DNA of 64,000 nucleotides from Anoplopoma fimbria (taxonomy: Eukaryota; Chordata; Actinopteri; Perciformes; Anoplopomatidae), in assembly GCF_027596085.1 (NCBI RefSeq), contig NC_072460.1, positions 13,830,326-13,894,325 on the forward strand. Reading direction: 5' to 3'. Both the position numbers and the translations under genes were made by a program. The number at the start of each line of letters is the position of its first letter. Positions within the stretch are counted from its first letter, which is position 1. Positions 1-14,909 of the stretch are shown one piece after another. Under the pieces are notes generated by a model. That model did not search any database, was not told the origin of the DNA, and saw only the letters and a program-made list of their open reading frames with translations.

Positions 1-939
1 GAGATGCATTATTTATGATTCACGATATTCATGTGGGGATGAGTGTGTTTGTTTTCTGTTTATCTGTACATTTTGAATCAATTAACTATAACACATGCAA
101 TAAGAATTACATACAAAATGACGTGTGTGTACATAAGCCTGGTTGTGGTTGTGTGTGTATTACTTGTTAATGATGCAACATGGATGGAGCACTTCATCAA
201 AAAACTGTTGATGAGTCAGGTGAAATACTTGTCTCAAATGAACAGAGATTTGGGCACTTATGCCAACCAAACCTACCATCTGAATATTTGCAGAGGTTTG
301 TTTTGACTTTGAGTCTTCTTCTGTTCAGCTGAATTCATCCACTATCAATCTTGTAAAACAACCTTTTTTATAGATGTGGATATTGCTTTGAGTACAATTT
401 CTCTTTTGATATCTTATCAGTTGTATTTGTCCTTCTGCCCTCTGTAATGAAACACATAGATCCAGACAAGTGCTTGTTATTGTGGGAAGGTAAACCCCCA
501 GCCTCATTGTTAAGTACATATTTTCCTGTGTTCATATATGGTCTCTTGAGGACAATAACAACTGCATCCTATAATCAAAATGACTGCCTGAAAGATATTT
601 GGTGCTGAATTTATCTGTGAATTAGTCTGATTTGTGTGTTTACTGTAGTTCACCCCAGTTTACAGCACTCTCTGCATGTGAGCCTCACAGATTGCTGTCT
701 TAAGATTGGTGAGGGCCTTTTAAATTTTTAACAGTTTCTGTTTTTTACTTTTTCCAAAATTATGGGATTTCTGTATGATTGTTCTGAATTCTTTGTTTAT
801 GATTTAATCACATTTAGTTATCAGAAAATGTGTCTAATCATGTGAAGGATTAATATAATTCAACAATTCATTCGGAAATATTCAAAATGTAATGCATATC
901 ATTGAATTTGATGTAATTCATCATTGGACTTTTTTTTAA
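1..939. other. AT-rich non-coding DNA, nothing recognised
   Basis: This is AT-rich sequence with short open frames only. None shows a family motif, a codon bias unlike its surroundings, or convincing splice junctions. I see no repeat with clear ends. Host coding exons cannot be excluded without alignment, but nothing supports one. Confidence 0.5.
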
Positions 940-1374
940 ATGTACCCTAAAGACGTGTTTTACGCTCTCATTGGCTGCAGCTCACCACCTAGTCAGATAT
1001 TTAGCCTGTTAGGTGATACATCGGACGGCCTCTCAGCTCGTGTCTTTGACCAGCGAGCGCAGATCCAATGGCAATCCGATGTAGGAATCTCCAAAAACAC
1101 GGCGGGTAAAAAAATCACGGCTAACATTGTAGTGTGTCTTGTAGTGTGGACTACGCTGTCTGTTTCAGAGGGCCTCATAGACATGACTGTGTGTGTGTGT
1201 GTGGAGGAGCTGGGTGTTGCCCTCGGTAACACACCAATACAGAGGAGAGAAGAAGCGTGTCGGTAAATGAAACCATAACATAGCGGCATATTTTTTTCTG
1301 ATCATTCGGCTTAAGTGCTTTGAAAAACGCTTATTATGGTATAGGTAGAAGACAGATTTTCAGAAATTGCATTC

Positions 1375-1490
1375 ATATTTTGGCCAATTCCATGAAATTC
1401 CGCGTTTACAGCTGTTTCCACTTTTATCATCAAATTCCACGGTTGCGTCTGTTTTTTCCGATCTTGGAAGTCATAGGGCCCTAGTTAGTA
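1375..1490. mobile_element. End of a hAT-like non-autonomous DNA element (remnant)
   Basis: The segment with several 'ATTCCGCG/ATTCCACGG' style motifs ends in the palindromic terminus TAGGGCCCTA (1474-1483). From memory of fish repeats, this looks like one end of a common hAT-type MITE. The opposite end was not located. The CpG-bearing sequence at 950-1120 may belong to the same insertion, but I could not show that. The family assignment is from recollection, not from a database search. Confidence 0.4.
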
Positions 1491-4400
1491 TTCCTGTACA
1501 TGTGTGATCCCTCTCTCCTTCACTTTTTCTTTTTCATCGTCTCTTTCTCTTTTCACCCTCTCCCTTTCTCTTGGGTTGTTAGTGAGCATCCAAGGTCAAC
1601 CACTCCAATGTTGAGCTGGGCTTTGGTTCTGACACAGCCCTTTGATGTTATCAAAGAGCGAGAGGGAGAGAGGAGGAGAGAGAGGCATGTTAGGTTAGAA
1701 GGAAACAGAAGAATCTTGGGAATGGAAGAGGAGTGAAGGGGGAGGAATACAAAAAGAGGAGTGAGGGGATAAAAAAGAGGTGGACGCAAGAAAAGAAGGA
1801 TGGTTTGGGGCACAAAAAATATATCATGTACAAATTACCTTCAAACAGACAGACAGCAAAGGCTAATGTTTATTTATTATGGGGCTGGCTTTGGTTTGAA
1901 ATAATTTTATACTAGTGCCAATATTTTACCAAAGCAATATCAAAACAATATTTCTGTGCTGCAAGAATGAGCCCTGAAACCTATAAATGAGTAAGCATTT
2001 TTGCTCCCTTGTCTTGAAATACATGCATTTTTTAAAATAGTTTTTTGGTTAAATGCCTAAAAATAAGGTCTGTGGATAACACAAGCTTAAGATATTCTAA
2101 CTTTTGGTTCAACAATACAAAATGTCAGTAAATACCCCTTTCATGAATTTTGAAGCTTTTAATTGTCTGAAAAAAGTTTGTTGTTTACAAGTGGTTAAAT
2201 TAGTGTACTACCCGTCATTGCGTGGACTAGTCCGCCTTTTTAGTTCTTCTGATTGCATTTGCACTTCAAAAAGCATGAAAGCTGTTTTCATTTGTGAAAT
2301 TCATCTTGCTGAGCAAGCATGATAGCAACATTAACTTGTGTTGCCACAGAGATTATTTTCTGCAATAATCCAAAATCCAATGGAACATCTTTTCATCTTT
2401 TTGTCCAGGGAACCAGTGTGATGCAAACTTCTGGGGTTGGCCTACAACAATATGTCATTCCTGCAGCTCTCTATACCATGCTAAATATAAATGTTTTCTA
2501 CGACACCATTTTTTATTTAACAAAGGAAATCTCAAACACACCCTTAGTGGTTTTACTGCAGCAGTCTTATTTGGACTGGAATGACCAGTAGTTTATGGTG
2601 GCTAATGTTATAAACTTTAGATAGATATCGCCATGGAGCCAACTCCATTGAGCTAATTTTGCTGTTATCCTGTAAATGCCATTTGTTGCTACAGTCCAAC
2701 TGATTAGGATAACTTTAAATGTTGCAGCCATACAATAACTTTGCTTAAATGCAATAATCTTAAATTGACACAACTTTGATTTAAACATGGAACTATCTGA
2801 CCAAAGACTTTATGAACAAGATTACAAATCTGACCAGGCATTCATTCTGTTTTAAGTATGGGCTGTATTTGGTGCTCAGTGCTATGAACACTTTTGGTTG
2901 GTTCCAAAACAAATGGAGGTTTGATTCACATACAATGATGAAAAGGACATGGTTTGAATAATATATAAGTATATTTTAGGTGAGGATGACAGAAGTATGC
3001 AGATGAGTGAAAAACCCTTTCAAAGAGAAGCATCCACTAATCATCATAATTTCCTATATCAGTGCACTGAAAATGGCAAATTGTGATAGATGGAGGAACA
3101 GTAATGGAGAGCGAGTGAAAAAGAGCAACTGGGAGTGAACTGAGTTGGTAGAGGTAAGAAGAGAGCAGACTGAATAAATGGATACAACAAGTAAAACAAA
3201 ATGAAAGAAAGACAAAAGACACAAAGGCCTAAAGAAAGTGTGAGAAATACAAACAGGGAAAGTAAGTCAAAGGCAAAACAAATGGTAGCCATTGTGAGTG
3301 AGAAAGAGAGACAGGTCATATGGTAAATCTGTGGGTGAGGCTCCTGCCTATTAGAGTGTATTACCCTGTGGCTGATGTATGGAGTGTTGTCAGGGATATG
3401 AGGTTTAGATAGGCCGCAGTCTGGGTTAGATAGAGTTTGTGTAATGGAATCCAGTCCCATATCACTCGCTATGGGCCAGAGAGGGTGGAGGTAATTCAAT
3501 TGCCCCCTTCCACACCTCAGAGAATGGTATGAGGCTCGGGGATAAAGGATGGACTCTTTTACAGGTGAGTGCACAGGGCAAATCTATCAGTCAATCCAAA
3601 TGCTGTTTTCATTCTGATAATTTGTGATCCAATACTGTGTGATCGCTGTCTCAAATGATACCGCAATCGATTTCCATTGTGTGAGACCTTCAGAGGACCC
3701 CATGATGACTAAATTCTGATTCAAATATAATCTCTGGATTTTAGTTCAAGTACTGCCTACTTTCTGGACTTGAGTATCCCCTTGTATTTCTTGTGAGCTT
3801 AAAACACATTCAGCCACAAAAAAACATTCCTGAAGTTCATCTTCATTACTTCCCCCCTAATATTTATGTGCTTTACAAGCATAAAATTGCAATAAGTCAG
3901 TTTACTCTGACCGTGGTCCTGTGACAAATCAATGAAAAAACTTTTTTAAAAAGACAAGTGTTGATGTAAAACAAGATCACAATCGTCCAGTAACTGTTAC
4001 ATTTGACTTAAGGGCACAGGTAGAATTTAGAAGAGGAAAGGCATTGACATTTTGCGGTTTGAATTTTTTTGCTTTGATGAACAAATTAAATAGTAGGCGT
4101 CTGTTTGACTAGCTCTGCCTGCTTCTTCATAGGATAAAAACATCCTGGATTAATTAATTGCCGCAGCATCTGGTTTCCCTGATTTATATTATTCTTTAAA
4201 TTGAGACACGTTGAAATGGGGTCTGCATTGAAGAAATTGTCCAAATTGATGAATAAAGAGAGAACATTATGTTTGACTGTTGGTTTAGATGTTGGGTAAA
4301 ATTGAACCAATCATTCTAGCAACACAAACTGTATTTATATTATTAGTACTAGTTATAAACCATTGTAACATGGCAAACAATTAAACTTAAACTTTATTTA

Positions 4401-4710
4401 TATAATGAATTTTGTGCAAATTTGCAATACAAAGTACTTCACAATACAATGGAAATACAACAATATAATGAAAATATAATATATGGAAAATGATTATATA
4501 TCTAATATATGTATGTATGTATAATTTTGAAAACTCATTCAATTTGTATTTCAAGATGAAATGTGTTGATATTAATTTGGATTTATGCTCCATAGATTTT
4601 ATACAACAAACACAACAGGGATGGGAATTACTGTTTTTTGAACATTAAATCTTAAACTGTTTCACAGAGTTCAATATTGTTCTGAAACACCTTAACGGAG
4701 CTTGTCATTT
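1491..4710. other. Non-coding; CT/GA-rich tracts at 1500-1810 and 3100-3330
   Basis: A pyrimidine-rich stretch (about 1505-1575) is followed by a purine-rich one (about 1655-1800), and another purine-rich run lies at 3085-3320. The open frames across these tracts (up to 171 codons at 3059-3574 on the minus strand) are low-complexity Ser/Leu/Phe translations with no domain. The rest is AT-rich with no recognisable element or gene. Confidence 0.5.
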
Positions 4711-5070
4711 AAAGGAATAGTTTGATGTTTTGGGAAAACGCATACTTATATTTCATCTACCAGCACTTGTTGTGTTGGTACAAAAATTAAAAAATGGCAA
4801 GATTTGATGTGGGTTTATGTCCCAGTATAAACCTGAGTCTTGTTGCCTAGAAACCTCACAGTGACAACAAGACTTTAGGATTTTGTTGCCTTCTGACAGG
4901 GACAGGCTATCAGTTTCCTCCTATTTCCTGTCTTTATGCTAAGCTAAGCTATCCTAGTTGCTGGCTATAGCCTCACATTAACTGGACAGATATGAGAGTG
5001 ATATTGATCTTCTCATCTAACTCTCAGCAAGGAGGCAAATAAGTGTTGTTGCCAAAATGTTAAACTATTT
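4711..5070. mobile_element. MITE with imperfect terminal inverted repeats
   Basis: The left end carries AATAGTTTGATGTTTTGG and the right end, read in reverse complement, AATAGTTTAACATTTTGG. That is 15 of 18 positions identical in opposite orientation about 360 bp apart. The inside holds GCTAAGCTAAGC and, near the right end, a segment about 'gagagttagatgagaagat' (reverse complement), both of which I recall from a very common percomorph repeat. No protein is encoded, so this is a non-autonomous DNA element. I saw no clear target-site duplication, and the copy looks old. Confidence 0.7.
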
Positions 5071-6673
<1,603 letters not shown>

Positions 6674-6916
6674 CCAAATCCTTTAAATGCCATCTGCCTT
6701 TGTAGTGGCATATTGGCAGACTGCATAGTGACAGAGCTTTCCGAGAGAAAAAAGCTATATGCATGAACATTTGAACTCCTTCCATGGTCAAACAGTCCTG
6801 AAAAGTGATCCACTGACACTCAGAGAACAAGTGTCTGGTGGGTGCTCTCCAGTGTATTTTGAAGTGATTCAAGAGAAAGGGCAACCACACATCACAGAAA
6901 CATCTTACAGTGGTTG

Positions 6917-7067
<151 letters not shown>

Positions 7068-7097
7068 TGTGTCTGTGTATGAGAGAGAGGGAGAGAC

Positions 7098-10087
7098 AGA
7101 ATGACAATACACACGAGAGATTGAGTGAGCAAGCACGGCATCGCATCCTTGGCCTGTTTTCCAAAACATAATCTGACAGCGTGTCCACTTGAGCTACGCT
7201 TTCCTCTGCAGGAGAAAACCAAACAAACTCATAGAGGTGTGCTGTTAGCAGACAGCAAGTCTCCATGGATCAGATCCATCAGCTCATTGACTTCAAAGAG
7301 GGAGAGAAATATACCTTGGCTATCGTGGGCTCATCTACCACCAAGCACACTCCACACTGGAGAAGAACAGGTCAAAGCTGCTGACGTTACCACAGGGAGC
7401 AGAGATACTAATCTGATTGGATGCAGAGCAGAGAGATGCTAATTTGGTGAGACAGCAAGACAGAGGGTTGCGTGAGAATATGGAGATTCAGTGTAAGCTT
7501 TGAGAACATCACAGGCACCTTAACAGAATGAATTCAGCACACCATGAGTGTGCAAATGTGCATGCATTACATGTGAATAATACAATTACTGTGCAGAATA
7601 GCCGGAGTGACTCTGCAGAAATGCTAGATATTGGGTGTTTTGGTTTAAAAACAGTCGTGAATATGACTATCACTATAAATATGGAATGGTTTTAAAAAAG
7701 AAGGCAATAAGCTAAGTCTGACACAAATCAGACTTAATTTTGCAGGTCTGCACCCTAAATGCAGATGATGCCAATAATCAGTTAAGACATTTGAATCCAA
7801 TTTTATCAGTCGAATTACGGCTTTTAAAAAAAAAAAAAAAAAAGTAATACACAGAGCAATGCAGGATAACGGTATGGCAGGCTAAAAGTCTTGTCTCTAC
7901 GAAAATAACAATACACAAAAATAACTGTAATAGAAATAGAGAAGGGTAGCGCAATGCGGAACAGTGCTTTGATGCTATTGGACCAAGTGGTGAATGCTAT
8001 GACTGGGTAGAAATGGAGTGATGCTTACTGTACTGTATATTAGTGAGAAGTTACTTTCACAGTAAATTCTGTGTGAATAATGGAACATACTTGTTTTTTA
8101 GTAAGTTCGTTAGTGTGTGTGTTTGTCTGTGTGTGTCAGAGAGAGAGAGTGAGAGAGTTAGTTAGGGTTATCTGACACCCCTGGAAGACAGTGACCTAGC
8201 AATTGACTTTTAGGCCATTTATACCCCATTCCTGTCAGAAGCCATTGGTGCGGGTGTCACACAATCTGCAAGGGGTGTGAGTGTGTCGAAAGAGTGTGTG
8301 CTTACGAACTGTGGGACGGGGGTGGCAGAGCTGTGGGTCACTGCTATGGAGTGTTATAGCCAGAGGGAGGGACACAAACATACATGCATAAAGAGATGAA
8401 CATCTGCTGCTAGAGAGCCGGGATAAACTGACAGGGCTGCAACCAAGTACCGTGTTTATAAACGTGAAGCATTTGGGATTTACAATCTTCTGATCCAGCT
8501 GTATCACATATGTGCTATTAACTCTAATATGTCCATGAAGCCATGACATGGATTAAACATCATATAAAGAGTTGTTTTGGCAATATGACGAATGTTAGAT
8601 TAGTCTAAAAGCTTCAAATCCTGTCGTTTCTCATATGTAATCACTGCTGCCATCAGACATTCAGCATGAGCTATTCATCCATCTTTCGTTTCATTACTAG
8701 CAAATGAATTAGGAGGAACCAGCTTTTAGAAAAGGAAGAGATAAACAAGTACCAAGAGGTGACTCAGGGTGAAATGTAATTTGAGGCTAATAATCGGAAG
8801 CCATGCAGATAAGCTAAGTAGTCTGTTTCTGTTCCTATAAATGGTTTTCAGTAAGGAATACTGGGATTCACTGCTCTATAAGTCCCAAGTACATACAAAA
8901 AGAACATGAACAATTTTTCTGTTTTTGTTTTTAGCAGGATAGGTTAAACATTTACTTCATATTGTTTTCTGAATATGGTTATAACATTTAAAAAAATATC
9001 CAATATAAACTTTATTGTGGAGAACCTTTGGAGCCACAGGGTGAGCTGGCCAAAAAAAAAGGCTCTAAATGCCAGGAGGATATGCCTCTGTACAAATCAA
9101 ACAGCTCCTTCACTAATATTATTCTAATACTGATCTGTTACCACTGGAGGAATATGAAATTACAGTATAATAAAAAAAAGGATAAAGGTTGATGAATTCA
9201 GAGAGTTCAGCATTCGGTGACAACTTTACTTGCTCTGTAATTCTTTTAATATATGCCGGATTTTAAACTATAAAGTGATGTTTTAAAACAAACTGCTGAA
9301 ATGAATTGTGGTTCAGGTGGATGTGATTCAATCTGTCTTCAGGCAGCTGGGTTTCAATAAGACCATGATGGTTTAATTTATAGTATATGAAATAAGGCTA
9401 CTAAGCTGTGAAATAGGGGTCATTATATCTGTAGCTTGCATGGCCGGAACATATACAAGCCACCAAGACTTATTACTTTTAATTAGCCCTACCCCTTTAG
9501 TCATTTAGCTGCAGCTGTACTAATTCTGCTCCTCTGTCCCACTTGCAGACTAACCTTGTGCATTGCCAATAAACATTAAAGTTTACCGCCGTTAAGCTAG
9601 AGGCCTCTAGTGTGGGATGGAGAAGAAGATGTTATGATGTTGAGCATCTGTGTTTATCTTGAATGAGGCCTGGAGCCTATCTAACTGGTTTCGTTACTCT
9701 TTTCTAACAGCTCCATCTTTCAATCCTAAATATCCAAGTATCAAAGCATGACGTTAATGTAGTTTTACTCCCACTATTAAAGGCTGAACTTGTAGCTTTA
9801 TGCAAGTTAAAATTTACATGGGACGGTACAGTAAAATTACAGTAATAGTGCAATGACATAATGCATGATCATCTTCCTCATCAAGACTGAGATAAAGAAC
9901 AGTTAGGTTAGAAATTGTTTATGCAACTACCAATAAAACTAGCAAGCAAAAAGTGGTCATCATTGAATTTAATATAGTCTCATGATTGACCTTTCATCAC
10001 CTATAGTGAACGGTATTTCTTAGAAGCAGAGACTTGTTGTTCGTTATGACGCACTACAGAGTAAAGCAGGTGCTCCGTTATGCATGG
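7098..10087. other. AT-rich non-coding DNA
   Basis: No gene is recognised. The stretch contains an oligo-A run near 7825-7843, a short GT/GAGA-rich patch at 8110-8160 and ordinary AT-rich sequence. No inverted ends, LINE motifs or RNA genes were seen. Confidence 0.5.
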
Positions 10088-10113
10088 ATATATATATATA
10101 TATATATATATAT
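10088..10113. repeat. (TA)n microsatellite
   Basis: Thirteen TA units form a perfect array immediately upstream of the 27-bp tandem duplication. Confidence 0.95.
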
Positions 10114-10120
10114 GAGTAAG

Positions 10121-10174
10121 GTCGGGTGTTATCCATTTTTTAATCCTGTCGGGTGTTATCCATTTTTTAATCCT
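10121..10174. repeat. Perfect tandem duplication, 27-bp unit x 2
   Basis: Positions 10121-10147 and 10148-10174 are identical. Each copy starts GTCGGGTGTTATCC and ends TTTTTTAATCCT. Perfect identity in otherwise diverged non-coding DNA suggests a recent duplication or an assembly artefact. The unit length is a multiple of three, but no gene is supported here. Confidence 0.97.
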
Positions 10175-11384
10175 GTAACTTTCACCGTTAAAATGCTGCA
10201 AGACCCATTATATGTTAAGGCTGCTATTGTGAAAAAAGAAGACTTTCTGAATCCTGAAAAAACAAATATTTCCGTTTAGTGACTTAGTGCGCATGGTCAA
10301 ACTGAGAGAAGGGAAAGGGGCCGCGGACGAGGGCGTCCTTGAGGAGTTGAAGTGGTTGAATTTGAAGTGAGTCCTTGCAGCTGCAAAAAATATGTTTATT
10401 TGTTGATTGGTTTATTCAAAGTTAACAGTCTGTTTCAGTATGTATGCAAAGCAAACATCCATTTGCCATTTGCAAAACATTTAAAGAGTTTGTGAAGTTG
10501 AAATAATGTTGCCTAAAGCAAGGATTTAGCTGCTAACCACAGCCAGCTTCACTATCTGTGTTTGGCTAAAACAGACCAGGAACAAAACAGAGATGGATGA
10601 GCTCCAGACAGCTTTAGACACACATGTATACACATACAGTACACACACACGCAAGCACACACAGACAGGCTAATCTGCTCACTCAGAAACACTCTGTATT
10701 GTTGTAAAGCACAAATGGCTTCCATACAACGAGTGTGTGTGGGAAGAGGCATGACTCCATGTCTTTGTTGTTCCTCTTCCAGGCGAATATGTCAATCCTT
10801 CGTTTTAAAGAGAGATTGCATACAAATGGTGTGTGTATGTGTGAATGTTAAAACAAGGGTGGGTGTTTAAATGTCAGATCCCATAATTGCATCACTTGCT
10901 TACTGTCTCCCTGAGCCCCAAGTAAGGCTAGCTCTGTTTTTTACAGAACCTACGCACACTAAGTGCAAATGTTCTCCTACATCTACTGTGTGCATCACAA
11001 CCAGTGTGGTATTGGCAACTACAATCCCCATGATACAGGGCTTTTCCTCTTTCTGGAGGGGGAGAAAGAAGTTTTTGTTTTTTGGAAAAGTTCTGTATTT
11101 GTGAGATTGGAGTATCTTGGAGAAACAATCCTGGATGAATAGTGGATGAGGGAGACAGTATAAAGAGACAAAGGGGTGAGTGGAAAATGGAAGCAGAGAG
11201 AATGGGATCTATTTATATGTATACCCATAATATTTATGTATGCATGTACAGTATGAACACATGCATGGATGTTCTCAAGGCTGGAGCACATTGAAGCTGT
11301 CTCTGTGTGTAACAGCTCAAACATTGCTATAATTTCACTGAAATCAAAGCATGGTGAAGTAACAAGCTAACTAGTGGACGGCTG
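10175..11384. other. Non-coding; small CpG-bearing patch at 10310-10345
   Basis: A short GC-rich patch (around GGGGCCGCGG, near 10317-10326) stands out from the AT-rich surroundings but is too short to call a CpG island. Interrupted CA motifs occur at 10616-10665. No gene was recognised. Confidence 0.5.
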
Positions 11385-11640
11385 ACTACTTAGCTAGCCT
11401 GCTAATTCCGCCATGCTGTCATGCACCACTGGTTACAGATGATTCACCAAACAAAAGTTGTCATTTATCTAGTGACTGCTATGTGCTTTCCTTTTCTGTG
11501 ACAATAATGTGTTGATGAAGCATGAAGTTGTTTAATTTTACTTATTTAGCGGCTGGCTAGTTTGCCAGCTACCTTGCTAATTACACCATGCTTTCATGCT
11601 AAGGTTACACTGGTAACAGTAAATGAGCCAAACGATGGGC
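11385..11640. repeat. Diverged direct duplication, offset about 175 bp
   Basis: The motif beginning GCTAATTCCGCCATGCTGTC at 11401 recurs as GCTAATTACACCATGCTTTC at 11576. In both copies it is followed by a related 'ggttac...' block ending in CCAAAC. The preceding sequence is also similar (GCTAGCCT versus AGCTACCTT). This is either an old tandem duplication or two copies of one small repeat. Confidence 0.6.
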
Positions 11641-12875
11641 TGGTGGCCAGCGGCACCACTGGGTTTCCGTCCTTCTGCCTCACTCCTCTCCACCGGGAGA
11701 CCATCTTGCCTGGAGGAGAGTAGACGGGAAATCCATCTGCTCTCCTCCCAGTGAAGTAGTCTGTCAGCGGCGTAGGGGTCAGCTAATATTACACCATTGG
11801 TTGATGTTAACTTCCTTGAGTTACACTTATGGTGCCAGAGAGTAAGTGACTGTACATATTGTGAGCCACTTGTATTTCCTTCAGCCGTTATAAAAAAAAC
11901 AAGCTAACAAAACTTGCTCGCCAGCGTTAACTGATGTGTTTAACTGACAATTTATCTGCCTCCACCTACACTCTGCCTACAAAAGTACAGCATCATGTTG
12001 ACTAATGGAAAAAAGGGTCTATAGTATACATTTCAAGTCAATTATAAACATTGCTATAAACCAAACTAGTATTTTTTTAAGATGTGAGCTTATGTTCAAA
12101 ATCCATGCTTCCCCTGCAACTAGGAAGGGAACAGTTGTCTTCTCGTATTAAGCCAGTTCAATCTTGGCATCCGTGAACAGATGTTCAGTCTGTCAGTTAT
12201 CCATGTGTAAATATCTGGGTAGATTTTCCTGGTGTGAGGAATACTATTCTACTTGGATAGACCCAGCATTTCTGATTAGGCCATCTGATCAACAATAGTC
12301 TGAAGCAGACGCTCAAACTTTCATTAATACTCTCACTGTTATATTGATTTTTTCCCCCAGTGCTGAAAATGGCCCTGCAGCCACATACTTGTAGTCTCTA
12401 CACAGTACGTCAACCACAAAAAGATGATTATTTAAGTGTGAAATATCACAGTTTGAACACGGCTGTATTATGTGTAGTCCCCCTTGAAGTGAAACAGGTG
12501 TCACAGTCTGATTTGTAAGATACTACAGCACAGTTGTGATAAGAAGATTTATTGCAAACATAAACTGCTGTAGATGATTACAGTGGAGGATATGATTTAT
12601 GCCTCCTTCATTGAGGCAATCAGCATAATTTCCCTTGGTGTGACACACTAACACTCAGATAAATATTCAAACGCATAGACACACAGCCACATGCGAGCAC
12701 ACATATATGCCTAAATGCATGCGCATATGCACATACCCAGCATGCACACAGAGCAGTAGCTAGAATGGTGTCACACTGTGAGACCTGCTCAGATCATATC
12801 TCTCCCCAATACTCCCTCCTGTGAGGAGCTCTTTAAATATGTACCTACCACCCGAGGCCCGAACAGGTAAACACC

Positions 12876-12876
<1 letters not shown>
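11641..12876. other. Non-coding, nothing recognised
   Basis: Mixed-composition sequence with a somewhat GC-richer part at 11640-11780. No gene, RNA or bounded repeat was recognised. Confidence 0.45.

Positions 12877-12968
<92 letters not shown>
12877..12968. repeat. (AC)46 microsatellite
   Basis: Uninterrupted AC array of 92 bases. Open frames through it on either strand are dinucleotide artefacts. Confidence 0.98.
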
Positions 12969-12972
<4 letters not shown>

Positions 12973-14877
12973 GCACAAACTCACACAGGCACTCAAAATG
13001 TGTAAAAATACTGAATAAAAATGATTTAGTTTTTCAAATATTTTAAGAATTTGTTTTTTTTGTTGCTTTAATGTTTCAACTTCAAGGATTAACCAAAGTT
13101 TCACTGCAGATTGATTTGCTATATTGAATAAATATGTCATCATAGACTATTCCTGCATTACTGTTATTTTAAAATAATCTCGTCTTCGCTCTTTGATTTT
13201 GGTTTGATGAGAACTGGGAAATTCATTACAAGAAATATTCTCTTGCCAGTAAACTTTATGTGCGAATTGTTGTTTTCCTGGAAGAATAAACCTCAACCTA
13301 GTTCAAACTGCAAACAAGAGTCACAGTTCCCTACAATCTTAAATATCCAGCACAGTGTTTCGCTGGGGATTAAGTTCTTTGCTTGATGAGCGCCCTCCTT
13401 CTTTTTTGAACCAGTCGTGACCTCTATTTACGATATGTGTCATCTGACCAAGTTTCAGTGTCGTTAAGCAAACTTTACATGCTCATTGGAGACTTGGTGA
13501 CCCATCTATCCACGGAAGCTCTGCAACTTTGATCCTTGGAAAAGTGTTTTAACTCATGTCCTACTTACTATGTGTGAAAGCAGTATGCTAATATCCTCTT
13601 CCAGGCAGGTTCATTAGGCTACATCTCCAGTCATTTCGCTTTTCTTAGATTCTAATTTAAAGGTGGAAATTGGCATTTTCAAACATTAATTTGCACCCAT
13701 TTTAGCCATTCCCTGGAAATATGGCAGGGATAATTCTTTTGATAGGTTTTTAATGTGTGTCCTTTTTATTTTTCTCCCAAACTCAACACCCACTCTGTGT
13801 ATTTTGTAGTTTCCTCTATACTCTATTCTGACTATCATAGCTGAATAGCTATTTCAAGGTATAAATATGTGATTTTAACGTATGTAATTCTCCAAATTAA
13901 TACAGTGCTTAAATGCTTGATTTTGAGTCTGTATGTAGTCATAGATGTCCTTAATTGAAATGTATCAATCGTTTTCAGGATTCTCTTTTTCAGCAACTCC
14001 AAACCTTTTTTTAAATAACAGCACAACATTCAGAAAAACATGATAGAGACATTATTTCAACCTTAAATGTAAAGCTGATTTCTTAATATCTAGATGTTTA
14101 TACATTTTTTAAAGAATAAAGAATGAAATCAATAATTTCCTGTTGGTAATTATTGATGTGTGTCTCTGTGTGTTGTTGACGTGTGGTCTAAAAGTCCTTC
14201 CCCCAATATAATGGTGGGGGAAACATTGCAGTAGTAAAACCTTACTGCTTCCTCATATGTCATCTTTATAAGGGTGTAGTCGCCAGCCTGACAACATACA
14301 GAAAACACATCACAAAAAAACAACAACACACAGAGACACACACATCTTTTTGTCTATCCAGCTCAGTGGTTTAGATTCATCACCTTGGCCTTCAGATGTG
14401 GTTGAAAGGAATCTGCAGTGAAGTGCTTACGCCAGCACTATCTGATATAAAGACGGTCTCCTCTCCCCGGCTTTTGACTGATGCTCTTAATGAGATGCTC
14501 TGCTTTGGCTAAATGGTCAAAGCTTTTATTTCCCTGGTGTGCCATTGAGCTTGTTTGTACAATGCCACACTATTTGATAGTAAAATTAGACTGGTATTTT
14601 ATGAGCCTGTCCACCCTCAAGATCAATCATCCCATCATCCTGGTACTGTCGTACTGTTTTAATGTCATGCGCACATACACAAACACACACAAACATACCA
14701 CACCATACACACACCATAAGTCATCTCAACATGTTTATGGAAGCAGTCGGATCAATAGGCAGCCAGCCTCTGGCCATCAAGAATCAATACTGCAGCACAT
14801 AGTGAGGACACAAGCCAAGAACAAAGCTGCAACACAGTACACACGAGCACACACCCTGCCTGCACATACAGTACGGT

Positions 14878-14881
<4 letters not shown>
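12969..14881. other. Non-coding; candidate conserved segment near 14370-14660
   Basis: AT-rich sequence without a recognised gene. The part at about 14370-14660 is of even composition, not low-complexity, and carries factor-like motifs such as TCAAAG (14518-14523). It could be constrained non-coding DNA, but that is a guess without alignment. Confidence 0.35.

Positions 14882-14909
<28 letters not shown>
14882..14909. repeat. (AC)14 microsatellite
   Basis: Short perfect AC array. Confidence 0.9.

Noticed and set aside
3059..3574. 171-codon minus-strand open frame
   Set aside because: Low-complexity Ser/Leu/Phe translation of a purine-rich tract, with no motif or splice context.
10034..10279. 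Small peptide gene containing the duplicated 27-bp unit in frame
   Set aside because: The frame starts near a TA array and has no family match or context. In-frame duplication follows trivially from a 27-bp unit.
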